The position numbers and the translations under genes were made by a program. The notes under the pieces were generated by a model. It saw only the letters and a program-made list of their open reading frames with translations. It was not told the origin of the DNA and made no database searches. 30,528 nt of DNA from Deinococcus sp. (GTDB lineage: Bacteria > Deinococcota > Deinococci > Deinococcales > Deinococcaceae): assembly GCF_025362455.1 (NCBI RefSeq), contig NZ_JANYGJ010000137.1:1-30528 (forward strand), read 5' to 3'. Positions 22,795 through 29,317 of this stretch are shown here, in pieces (within the stretch, counting starts at the first letter, position 1; each line of letters opens with the position of its first letter).

Positions 22795-23250
22795 ATGAGC
22801 TTCCTCGACAATCTCAAGAACAGTCTGTCCACCGCCTCGCAGGGACTGAGCGACCAGGTGGGGCGCTTCAAGTCCGCCGATTTCGCCGAGGCGACCATGA
22901 GCATGTGTGCCCTGATCGCCGCCGCCGACGGTTCGGTCAGCGCCGACGAGCGCCGCAAGGTCGCCGGATTCATCGCCAGCAACGACAGCCTCAAGGTGTT
23001 TCAGCCTGCCGATCTCAAAACCCGCTTCGACAAATACTGCGACAAACTCAGCGCCGACTACGATTTCGGGCGCCTGGAAGCCGTGCAGGCCATCGGCAAG
23101 CTCCGCAGCAAGCCCGACCAGGCCCGCGCCGTCATTCAGCTCGGCATGATTATCGGCGGCGCCGACGGCCACTTCGACGAGTCCGAGCGGGTCCAGATTC
23201 GCGACTGTGCCCGCGCCGTGAACCTGGACCCCGCAGAGTTCGGCGTCTGA
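22795..23250 (+). CDS. terB: TerB-family tellurite resistance protein
   Basis: A 151-residue all-helical TerB protein. The two half-repeats each carry an acidic metal-binding-like motif: AAADGSVSADERRKVAGFI (about residues 43-61) and GGADGHFDESERVQIRDCAR (about 122-141), the expected TerB pattern of two EF-like loops. TerB proteins belong to membrane-associated stress complexes with TerC/TerD; no other ter gene is in the window, so this is a lone copy. It is probably cytoplasmic, with no signal peptide. A bidirectional hairpin terminator follows. Confidence 0.9.
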   Translation: MSFLDNLKNSLSTASQGLSDQVGRFKSADFAEATMSMCALIAAADGSVSADERRKVAGFIASNDSLKVFQPADLKTRFDKYCDKLSADYDFGRLEAVQAIGKLRSKPDQARAVIQLGMIIGGADGHFDESERVQIRDCARAVNLDPAEFGV

Positions 23251-23283
23251 ACCGCACTTGCTGGTAAAATCCGAAACCAAAAC

Positions 23284-23322
23284 AAACGTTCTGGGGTGCC
23301 GTCACTGGCCTCCAGAACGTTT
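23284..23322. terminator. Bidirectional hairpin terminator between terB and patD
   Basis: AAACGTTCTGG (23284-23294) and CCAGAACGTTT (23312-23322) form an 11-bp perfect stem with a 17-base loop. The T-run on the plus strand (TTTT to 23323) is short, but A-rich sequence precedes it, so it can serve both convergent genes. Confidence 0.75.
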
Positions 23323-23349
23323 TGCTTGATCTGGCTGGACTGTTCCCGT

Positions 23350-24825
23350 TCAGTGCTTGATCATCACGTGGCGCACCACGGTGTAGTCTTCGAGCGCGTA
23401 TAAGCTCATGTCCTTGCCGTAGCCGCTGCTCTTCAGGCCACCGTGCGGCATTTCGTTGACCAGCATGAAATGTGTGTTGACCCAGGTGCAGCCGTACTGG
23501 AGCTGGCTGGAGACCTGCATGGCCGTACCCACGTCGCCGGTCCAGACGCTGCTGGCCAGGCCGTACTCGGAGTCGTTGGCCCAGGTGACGGCCTGCTCGG
23601 TGGTGCTGAACGGCGTGACGCTGACCACCGGCCCGAACACCTCGCGGCGCACGATCTCGTCGTCTTGGCGGGCACCGGCAACCACGGTGGGCTCGTAGAA
23701 GAAGCCTGATCCGGGTCGGACCCGGCCACCCGTGGTGATCTCGATATGGCTGCTGGTGCGGGCACGCTCCACGAAACTGGCCACCCGGTCACGCTGCCGG
23801 GCACTGATCAGCGGCCCCATCTCGGTGCCGCTTTCGTGCTGGCTGCCGACCTTGATGCTGCCCACCGCCTCGGTCAGCGCCGCCACGAACTTTTCGTAGA
23901 TGCCCTGCTGCGCGTAGACCCGGCAGGCGGCGGTGCAGTCCTGGCCCGCGTTGTAGTAGCCGAACACCTTGATGCCCTCGACGGCGGCCTCGATGTCGGC
24001 GTCGCCGAAGACCAGCACCGGGGCCTTGCCGCCCAGTTCCAGATGGGTGCGCTTGACGGTGGCCGTCGCCGCCTCCAACACGCGCCGCCCGGTGCTCACG
24101 TCGCCGGTCAGCGAGACCATCCGCACGCGGGGATGCGAGATCAGCGCCGCGCCGGTCGTCTCGCCCACGCCGGTCACGATGTTGACCACGCCCGCCGGAA
24201 ACAGTTCGGCCAGGATGCGGGCCAGGTGCAGGGTGGTCAATGGTGTCTGCTCGCTGGGCTTGAGCACCGCCGTATTGCCCGCCGCCAGGACCGGGGCCAG
24301 CTTCCAGGCGGCCATCATCAGCGGGTAGTTCCAGGGCGCGATGCTGGCCACCACGCCGATCGGGTCGCGCCGGATGAAGCTGGTATGCCCGGCCAGGTAC
24401 TCGCCCGCGACGGACCCCTGAAGGGTCCGGGCCGCCCCGGCGAAGTAGCGAAAGGTATCCGAGATGGCGGGCAACTCGTCGGCCAGCACCGCCGGGTACG
24501 GCTTGCCGCAGTTCTCGGCCTCCAGGCGGGCGAAGGTCTCGGCCTCGGCGTCGATGCGGTCGGCCAGGGCCAGCAGCAGGGCGCCCCGGTCCTTGGGCGT
24601 GGTCTGTGCCCAGGCGGGAAAGGCCCGCTCGGCGGCCTCCACGGCGGCGCGCACCTGGTCGGCGCTGGCTTCGGGCAGTTGCAGGATAATCTCTCCCGTC
24701 GCCGGGTTGAGGATGTCGAGGAGTTGCCCCTCCCCCGCGACGAGCTGGCCGCCGATGAGAAGCTGCGTGTGGAGCTGGGCGCGGGTCTGCGTCGTCTGGG
24801 TCTGGGGTGCTCCGGTCTGGGTCAT
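23350..24825 (-). CDS. patD: Gamma-aminobutyraldehyde dehydrogenase
   Basis: Oxidises 4-aminobutanal, from putrescine breakdown, to GABA using NAD. The 491-residue protein is strikingly like E. coli YdcW/PatD throughout: ILNPATGEIILQLPEASADQ, QTTPKDRGALLLALADRI, GEYLAGHTSFIRRDPIGVV, SIAPWNYPLMMAAWKLAP (N166), RTHLELGGKAPVLVF (general base E263), FGYYNAGQDCTAACRVYAQQ (catalytic C297), YGCTWVNTHFML and the C-terminus LEDYTVVRHVMIKH. The ATG at 24825 has GAGG eight bases upstream and directly precedes a short Gln/Thr-rich N-terminus. It is the last gene of an operon with the order of E. coli ydcSTUVW, 71 bases after the second permease. Confidence 0.95.
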   Translation of the reverse strand: MTQTGAPQTQTTQTRAQLHTQLLIGGQLVAGEGQLLDILNPATGEIILQLPEASADQVRAAVEAAERAFPAWAQTTPKDRGALLLALADRIDAEAETFARLEAENCGKPYPAVLADELPAISDTFRYFAGAARTLQGSVAGEYLAGHTSFIRRDPIGVVASIAPWNYPLMMAAWKLAPVLAAGNTAVLKPSEQTPLTTLHLARILAELFPAGVVNIVTGVGETTGAALISHPRVRMVSLTGDVSTGRRVLEAATATVKRTHLELGGKAPVLVFGDADIEAAVEGIKVFGYYNAGQDCTAACRVYAQQGIYEKFVAALTEAVGSIKVGSQHESGTEMGPLISARQRDRVASFVERARTSSHIEITTGGRVRPGSGFFYEPTVVAGARQDDEIVRREVFGPVVSVTPFSTTEQAVTWANDSEYGLASSVWTGDVGTAMQVSSQLQYGCTWVNTHFMLVNEMPHGGLKSSGYGKDMSLYALEDYTVVRHVMIKH

Positions 24826-24879
24826 GGTAGGAACCTCGGTATGGGAGAAGGTCGGGGATGGATATTGGCTGATTTGGAC

Positions 24880-24904
24880 TTCAGGTACGTGCTCATTCAG
24901 GTAC
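24880..24904. repeat. 16-bp partial duplication across the ydcV stop
   Basis: TTCAGGTACGTGCTCA (24880-24895) is followed by TTCAGGTAC (24896-24904). The minus-strand stop of ydcV (24897-24899) is in the second copy. Confidence 0.6.
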
Positions 24905-25709
24905 TCTTCCCGGCGCCGTCCATCTCCTCGTGGCCCTGGGTCAGCCGCTGCGAAAGGAGAATCGGCAGCAGCGTCACCAGCATGACCAGAATGGCGACCA
25001 CGTTGGTGACGGGGCGCTGGCGCGGTTTGAACAGCTCGCCGAACAGCCAGATCGGCAGGGTCTGCTCGGCTCCGGCGGTAAAGGTCGTGACGATCACCTC
25101 GTCGAAGCTCAGGGCGAAGGCCAGCAGCCCGCCCGCCAGCAGGGCCGTCGCCAGATGCGGCAGCAACACGTAGCGGAAGGTCTGGAAGGGCCGGGCGCCC
25201 AGGTCCTGACTGGCTTCGAGTTGCGAGGGGCTCAGACGCCGCAGCCGGGCGACGACGTTGTTGTAGACGGTCACGATGCAGAACGTCGCGTGCCCGATGA
25301 CGATGGTGGCCAGCCCCGGTTCCAGCCCGGCCCGCTTGATGCTGCTCAGCAGCGCGATGCCGGTCACGATGCCCGGCAGGGCGATGGGCAGCGTGATGAG
25401 CAGGCTGATACTGTCTTTTCCTCTGAACCTGGCCCGCGCCATCGCGGCGGCGACCATGGCGCCCAGCGCCAGAGCGATCAGCGTCGCCACTGTCGCCACC
25501 CGCACGCTCAGCCACAGCGCGGCCCACATGTCCTGGCGGGCAAAGGCCACGCCGAACCATTTAAGTGTCAGCCCCGGCGGCGGAAAGGTGTAGGTCCGGT
25601 CCTCGCTCGTGAAGGCGTAGAGAATGATCAGCAGCAGGGGGATATGCAGGAAGGCCACGCCAAGGTAGGCGGCGACCCGCAGGCCCCAGGAGGAGCGCTC
25701 AGAGCGCAT
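24897..25709 (-). CDS. ydcV: Polyamine-type ABC transporter permease (YdcV/PotC-like)
   Basis: A 270-residue inner-membrane permease with six hydrophobic segments; the first is AAYLGVAFLHIPLLLIILYA. ITLPIALPGIVTGIALL and the EAA loop QLEASQDLGARPFQTFRYVLLPHL match PotC/YdcV. SFDEVIVTTFTAG is also typical of the group. The ATG at 25709 follows GGAGGG (25721-25716) by six bases; an earlier in-frame GTG would read through the heptad repeat. Here the purine strand of the repeat forms the ribosome binding site. It pairs with ydcU upstream to form the import channel. Confidence 0.92.
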   Translation of the reverse strand: MRSERSSWGLRVAAYLGVAFLHIPLLLIILYAFTSEDRTYTFPPPGLTLKWFGVAFARQDMWAALWLSVRVATVATLIALALGAMVAAAMARARFRGKDSISLLITLPIALPGIVTGIALLSSIKRAGLEPGLATIVIGHATFCIVTVYNNVVARLRRLSPSQLEASQDLGARPFQTFRYVLLPHLATALLAGGLLAFALSFDEVIVTTFTAGAEQTLPIWLFGELFKPRQRPVTNVVAILVMLVTLLPILLSQRLTQGHEEMDGAGKST

Positions 25710-25721
25710 GCTGATCCCTCC

Positions 25722-25758
25722 CCCGCCCTTCCCACACCCCACAACCCACTTCCCATCA
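25722..25758 (-). repeat. Heptanucleotide repeat between the two permease genes of the ydc operon
   Basis: On the plus strand CCCACAC (25731-25737), CCCACAA (25738-25744), CCCACTT (25745-25751) and CCCATCA (25752-25758), preceded by a degenerate CCCGCCCTT. On the transcribed message this is purine-rich. It overlaps the ydcU stop (25756-25758), and its purine-rich 3' flank (25716-25721) supplies the ydcV Shine-Dalgarno. Unlike the other junctions, only one arm is present. Confidence 0.75.
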
Positions 25759-26700
25759 CAGCGCATCGAAGGCCCCCGCTTTTCTCGCCAACGCCAGATA
25801 CACCCCGACGATCACGATGGGCACCAGGCTGAACGCCGCCGCCAGCGGCAGGTTGCCCGCCGTACCCTGCTGGGTGTAGACCATCTGCCCGATGAAAAAA
25901 CCCGGCGCCCCCACCACACCGGGAATGATGTAGTCGCCCAGGGTCAGCGAGAAGGTGAACACGGAGCCCGCCGCCACGCCCGGCACCGCCAGCGGCAAGA
26001 TGACCCGCCGAAAGGTCTGGGCCGGACGTGCTCCCAGGTCGGCGCTGGCCTGGATCAGTGAGCGCGGCACCCGTTCCAGCGCCGCCTGAATCGGCAGAAT
26101 CATGAACGGTAGCCAGACGTAGACGAACACCAGGAACATCCCCAGGTACGAACTCGACAAACTGGGACCGCCCAGCACCGGCAGGCGCAACACCTCGTCC
26201 AGCAGCCAGCTCAGGTGCAGCTTGGCGGTCACCCAACTGATGACGCCCTCCTGCGCCAGAATGAGGCGCCAGGCATACACCCGCACCAGGTAGCTGGCCC
26301 ACAGCGGTAAGGTAATCAGCAGCACCCACAGCGCCTTGCGCGGCCCCCGCGTGTGAAAGGCGACGAAGTAGGCCACCGGAAAGGCGATCACCGCGCAGGC
26401 CAGCGTCACGATCAGCGCCATCAGCACCGTCCGGACGATGACGTCCACGTTGCTGGGCGCGGTGAAGAGGGATTTAAGTGTATCGAGCGTCAGGACGTTG
26501 CCGACCTGCCCGGTGAAATCGTCGATGGAATACAGGCTGTACACCAGCAGGCCCAGCAGGCTGCCCAGGTACAGCACGCCCAGCCACAGCAGCGGCGGCA
26601 CGAGCAGCAGCAGCAGCGCCAGCACCGGGCGGCGGTACAGCAGCGGGCCGTGTGCAGCGGGTTTCTGGAGCGACGGCTTGGGGAGGAAGGGGGCAGCCAC
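25756..26700 (-). CDS. ydcU: Polyamine-type ABC transporter permease (YdcU/PotB-like)
   Basis: A 314-residue permease. The first membrane segment is VLALLLLLVPPLLWLGVLYLG; YLVRVYAWRLIL and GMFLVFVYVWLPFMILPI are typical PotB/YdcU segments; the EAA loop is LIQASADLGARPAQTFRRVILPL. GTG at 26700 is chosen because GGAGG (26711-26707) lies six bases upstream and the ATPase stop is only one base away, so the genes are coupled. An in-frame start upstream (26784) would lie inside the ATPase gene. The stop lies in the heptad repeat. Confidence 0.92.
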   Translation of the reverse strand: MAAPFLPKPSLQKPAAHGPLLYRRPVLALLLLLVPPLLWLGVLYLGSLLGLLVYSLYSIDDFTGQVGNVLTLDTLKSLFTAPSNVDVIVRTVLMALIVTLACAVIAFPVAYFVAFHTRGPRKALWVLLITLPLWASYLVRVYAWRLILAQEGVISWVTAKLHLSWLLDEVLRLPVLGGPSLSSSYLGMFLVFVYVWLPFMILPIQAALERVPRSLIQASADLGARPAQTFRRVILPLAVPGVAAGSVFTFSLTLGDYIIPGVVGAPGFFIGQMVYTQQGTAGNLPLAAAFSLVPIVIVGVYLALARKAGAFDAL

Positions 26701-26701
26701 C

Positions 26702-27751
26702 TCAGTCCTCCAGCGGGCGCAGGTCGGCGGCGTCCCAGCGCAGGTTGACCGTCTGGCCCGGCGTGAACTTCCGGCTGCTGGCAATCAGGGCGTGAATCGA
26801 AACTCCGTTCGCATCCAGCTCCAGGCGGGTCTGGGCGCCCAGGTAGTGCACGCTGGTGATGCTGGCGTTCAGTCCGGGGCCGTCAGCCGACACCTCGACC
26901 CGCTCCGGGCGCAGGGCGAAGCGCCCGCCTACTCGCCCGACCAGTGCGCCGGGCAGCACGTTGGCGCCGCCCACGAAATCGGCCACGAAGGCGGTGCGGG
27001 GATACTCGTAGAGATCCTGGGGCGTGCCCTCCTGCTCGATGCGCCCGTCACGGAACACGGCCACCCGGTCACTCATGCTCAGCACCTCGCCCTGGTCGTG
27101 GGTGACATAAATAAACGTGATGCCCAGCGACTGCTGGATGCTGCGCAGCTCGGTCTGCATGGCCTCGCGCAACTTGAGGTCGAGCGCACCCAGCGGTTCG
27201 TCGAGGAGCAGCAGCTTCGGCGTGTTGACCAGCGCCCGTGCCAGCGCCACCCGCTGCCGCTGCCCGCCGGAGAGCTGGGCCGGGCGGCGAGAGGCGAAGG
27301 CCGAGAGCTTGACCAGTTCCAGCAGCTCCCCGGCCCGCTTGTTGCGGGTTGCCTTGTCCACGCCGCGCACGGTCAGGGCGTAGGCCACGTTGTCCAGCAC
27401 GCTCATGTGCGGAAACAGGGCGTAATCCTGAAAGACCGTGTTCACGTCGCGGGCATAGGGCGGCTGGCCGGTCACGTCCTGCCCGAACAGCCGAATCTGG
27501 CCCGCCGTGGGCCGCTCGAAGCCGCCAATTAAGCGCAGACAGGTCGTCTTGCCGCTGCCCGACGGCCCCAGCAGCGAGTAGAACTCACCGGCCCGGATCT
27601 CCAGATCGACGTGATCGACGGCGTTGACGGTGCCGAACTTGACGGTGCCAGACTTGACGGTGCCAGACTTGACGGTGCCGAAAGTGCAGACCAGCCCGCG
27701 CAGCTCGACGGCGAGTGAGGGTATTGATGGAGGGGTGAGTGTGGCGGTCAT
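26702..27751 (-). CDS. ydcT: Polyamine-type ABC transporter ATP-binding protein (YdcT/PotA-like)
   Basis: A 349-residue ATPase that powers the ydcU/ydcV channel. Walker A GPSGSGKTT is at residues 62-70; then FQDYALFPHM (Q-loop), LSGGQRQRVALARAL (signature), LLLLDEPLGALD (Walker B and D-loop), YVTHDQGEVL (H-loop), and a C-terminal TOBE-type domain (FALRPERVEVS onward). A four-unit 15-base repeat (GTVKS) is inserted at about residues 23-42, in the first beta strand where relatives read only a short FG..AVD, so it probably bulges from the adenine-contacting A-loop region. The ATG at 27751 is used; a GTG at 27760 in the same frame is possible. The sequence before it is pyrimidine-rich and has no Shine-Dalgarno. 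Confidence 0.94.
   Translation of the reverse strand: MTATLTPPSIPSLAVELRGLVCTFGTVKSGTVKSGTVKFGTVNAVDHVDLEIRAGEFYSLLGPSGSGKTTCLRLIGGFERPTAGQIRLFGQDVTGQPPYARDVNTVFQDYALFPHMSVLDNVAYALTVRGVDKATRNKRAGELLELVKLSAFASRRPAQLSGGQRQRVALARALVNTPKLLLLDEPLGALDLKLREAMQTELRSIQQSLGITFIYVTHDQGEVLSMSDRVAVFRDGRIEQEGTPQDLYEYPRTAFVADFVGGANVLPGALVGRVGGRFALRPERVEVSADGPGLNASITSVHYLGAQTRLELDANGVSIHALIASSRKFTPGQTVNLRWDAADLRPLED
27626..27685 (-). repeat. 15-bp tandem repeat, four units, in the ATPase gene
   Basis: Plus-strand units GACGGTGCCGAACTT (27626-27640), GACGGTGCCAGACTT (27641-27655 and 27656-27670, identical) and GACGGTGCCGAAAGT (27671-27685). They encode GTVKS/GTVKF pentapeptides in frame. Confidence 0.95.
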
Positions 27752-27761
27752 CTGGGGCACC

Positions 27762-27800
27762 GGAGTGGGAAGTGGGGAGTGGGTTGTGGGAAGTAGGGAA
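27762..27800 (-). repeat. Heptanucleotide repeat before the ATPase start (pyrimidine arm of the message)
   Basis: Plus-strand GGGAAGT (27767-27773), GGGGAGT, GGGTTGT and GGGAAGT (27788-27794), preceded by GGAGT. In the transcript it is the pyrimidine arm just before the ATPase start. It pairs with the arm at 27986-28020: 23 of 26 positions match. Confidence 0.9.
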
Positions 27801-27845
27801 AAATTTGGGCAGACACGGGATTAAAGAGAATGTCATGCATGGGGT

Positions 27846-27956
27846 GGGGACGCTGCCGGGTGGTCCCCTCTGCAAGCAGGTCTAGCGACTCACCCCGCTG
27901 CTGCGCAGCTCCCCTCTCCCACAAGGGGCGACTTGTAAAGCTCCGCAGGAGAGGGG
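27846..27956. repeat. Palindromic repeat-like segment between ydcS and ydcT
   Basis: Contains GGGGAC / GTCCCC (27846-27851, 27863-27868), the palindrome GCTGCGCAGC at about 27899-27908, and CCCCTCTCC / GGAGAGGGG (27911-27919, 27948-27956). It lies between the two heptad arms in the 268-base ydcS-ydcT gap. It looks like an inserted dispersed palindromic element; there is no open frame of note. Confidence 0.5.
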
Positions 27957-27985
27957 TCAGCAACACCACCCCAGCCTGCTCTTCA

Positions 27986-28020
27986 CCCACTCCCCACTCC
28001 CTACTTCCCACCTCCCTCTC
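27986..28020 (-). repeat. Heptanucleotide repeat after the ydcS stop (purine arm of the message)
   Basis: Plus-strand CCCACTC (27986-27992), CCCACTC, CCTACTT, CCCACCT and CCCTCTC, ending at the ydcS stop. In the transcript it is a purine arm directly after ydcS, complementary to the arm before ydcT. Confidence 0.9.
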
Positions 28021-29195
28021 TACCTTCCCCCCTGAATGGCGATGTAGTCGCTCACCCAGCGGTTGTAGGGCACGCAGGCGCCCTGGGCACATTTAGCCAC
28101 GGGGGTCTTCCAGAAGTAGATCTTGTCGAAGGCCTCGTAGTTGTTGGTCTTGCAGCCGTCCTTGCCGAGCAGGGCGCTGGCCTGACATCCGGCGGGCACG
28201 GCGGGCAGCGAGCCGAACCAGGCGGCCACGTCGCCCTGGACCCTGGGACTCAGGCTGTATTCCAGCCACTTGTAGGCGCAGTTCGGATGCTTGGCATCGA
28301 CGTGCAGCATGGTGGTGTCGGCCCAGCCGGTGGCGCCCTCCACCGGAACTACGCTGGCGATCGGCTGCTTGTTGGCCTGCAAGGTGTTGACCTGAAACGG
28401 CCAGGTCGGGCTGGCGGCCAGGCCCTCGTTGGTGAAGTCCTGGACCTGGGCGTTGGCGTCGTTCCAGTAGCGCTGCACCAGTTTGCGCTGGCCGCGCAGC
28501 AGCTCCAGGGCAGCTTTGTACTGCACTTCGTTCAGCTCATACGGGTTCTTGATGCCCAGCGCAGGCTGCGTCTTCATCAGGTACAGCGCGGCGTCGGCGA
28601 TATAGATCGGGCCGTAATATGCCTGAATGCGACCCTTGTTGCTCTTGCCGTCGGAGAGCGTCTGCTCCTTGAACACCACGGCCCAGGAGGTCGGCGGCGT
28701 TTTAAAGGCTTTGGTGCTGTACATCAGCACGTTCGGCCCCCACTGGTAGGGCACGCCGTAGTGCTTGCCGTCCACGGTGTTCCAGGGAGCGCTCTGCAAC
28801 TTGGGATTGATCTTGGCGTAGCTGGGAATGAGCCCCAGGTTGATCTGCTGGACCTTGTTGCCGTAGACGAGGCGCAAACTGGCGTCGCCGCTGGCCGTCA
28901 CCAGATCGTAGCCGCCCTGATTCATCAGCGAGACCATCTCGTCGCTGCTGCCCGCCACCTTGACGCTGACCTTGCAGCCGCTCTGCTTCTCGAAGGGGGT
29001 CAGCCAGTCGTAGGCCTTGTCGCTGGCGCCGCGCTCCAGGTAGCCCGCCCAGGCGATGACGCTGAGTTGGCCCTCGCCTTTGCCCAGTGCGCCGAGCATG
29101 GCGCCGCTCTGCGCACTGGCCACTTGCAGCGGTGAGAGCATCATCCACAAGCTGCTGCCGAGTAACATCCACTGTCGATTCGTAGATCGAAACAC
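28020..29195 (-). CDS. ydcS: Polyamine-type ABC transporter substrate-binding protein (YdcS-like)
   Basis: A 391-residue extracytoplasmic binding protein of the PotD/YdcS group. The start is GTG at 29195, fixed by a perfect AGGAGG six bases upstream. Residues 1-28 are a signal peptide (MFRSTNRQW, then hydrophobic LLGSSLWMMLSPLQVASA, cleavage after ASA). The mature part has VIAWAGYLERGASDKAYDWLT, GSSDEMVSLMNQGGYDLVTASGD, YGVPYQWGPNVLMYSTKAF and GATGWADTTMLHVDAKHPNCAYKWLE, closely like YdcS. It probably binds putrescine or a related polyamine; this is inferred from operon partner patD. A heptad purine arm follows its stop. Confidence 0.93.
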   Translation of the reverse strand: MFRSTNRQWMLLGSSLWMMLSPLQVASAQSGAMLGALGKGEGQLSVIAWAGYLERGASDKAYDWLTPFEKQSGCKVSVKVAGSSDEMVSLMNQGGYDLVTASGDASLRLVYGNKVQQINLGLIPSYAKINPKLQSAPWNTVDGKHYGVPYQWGPNVLMYSTKAFKTPPTSWAVVFKEQTLSDGKSNKGRIQAYYGPIYIADAALYLMKTQPALGIKNPYELNEVQYKAALELLRGQRKLVQRYWNDANAQVQDFTNEGLAASPTWPFQVNTLQANKQPIASVVPVEGATGWADTTMLHVDAKHPNCAYKWLEYSLSPRVQGDVAAWFGSLPAVPAGCQASALLGKDGCKTNNYEAFDKIYFWKTPVAKCAQGACVPYNRWVSDYIAIQGGR

Positions 29196-29201
29196 GTGAA
29201 A

Positions 29202-29207
29202 CCTCCT
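29202..29207 (-). promoter_or_regulatory. Strong ribosome binding site of ydcS
   Basis: AGGAGG on the minus strand, six bases before GTG 29195. It is the strongest Shine-Dalgarno in the window and fits the need for excess binding protein. Confidence 0.85.
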
Positions 29208-29247
29208 GATGGAAGGCGGTAAGTCAAAGGATGGACCTCCCCAGGTT

Positions 29248-29279
29248 AAGGTCAGGCCAAGCTCAGCACAAGTCAGGCC
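29248..29279. repeat. 11-bp degenerate tandem repeat upstream of ydcS
   Basis: AAGGTCAGGCC (29248-29258), AAGCTCAGCAC (29259-29269) and AAGTCAGGCC (29270-29279) in the 122-base lysR-ydcS gap. It could be a duplication or a set of regulator half-sites. Confidence 0.55.
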
Positions 29280-29317
29280 GGGGAATGCCAGCCATCGGCC
29301 AAAGCGATGGCACTGGT

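Noticed and set aside
23350..25560. A 736-residue frame fusing a long upstream stretch to the aldehyde dehydrogenase
   Set aside because: The upstream part is the shadow of the ydcV permease gene; patD has its own start and ribosome binding site at 24825.
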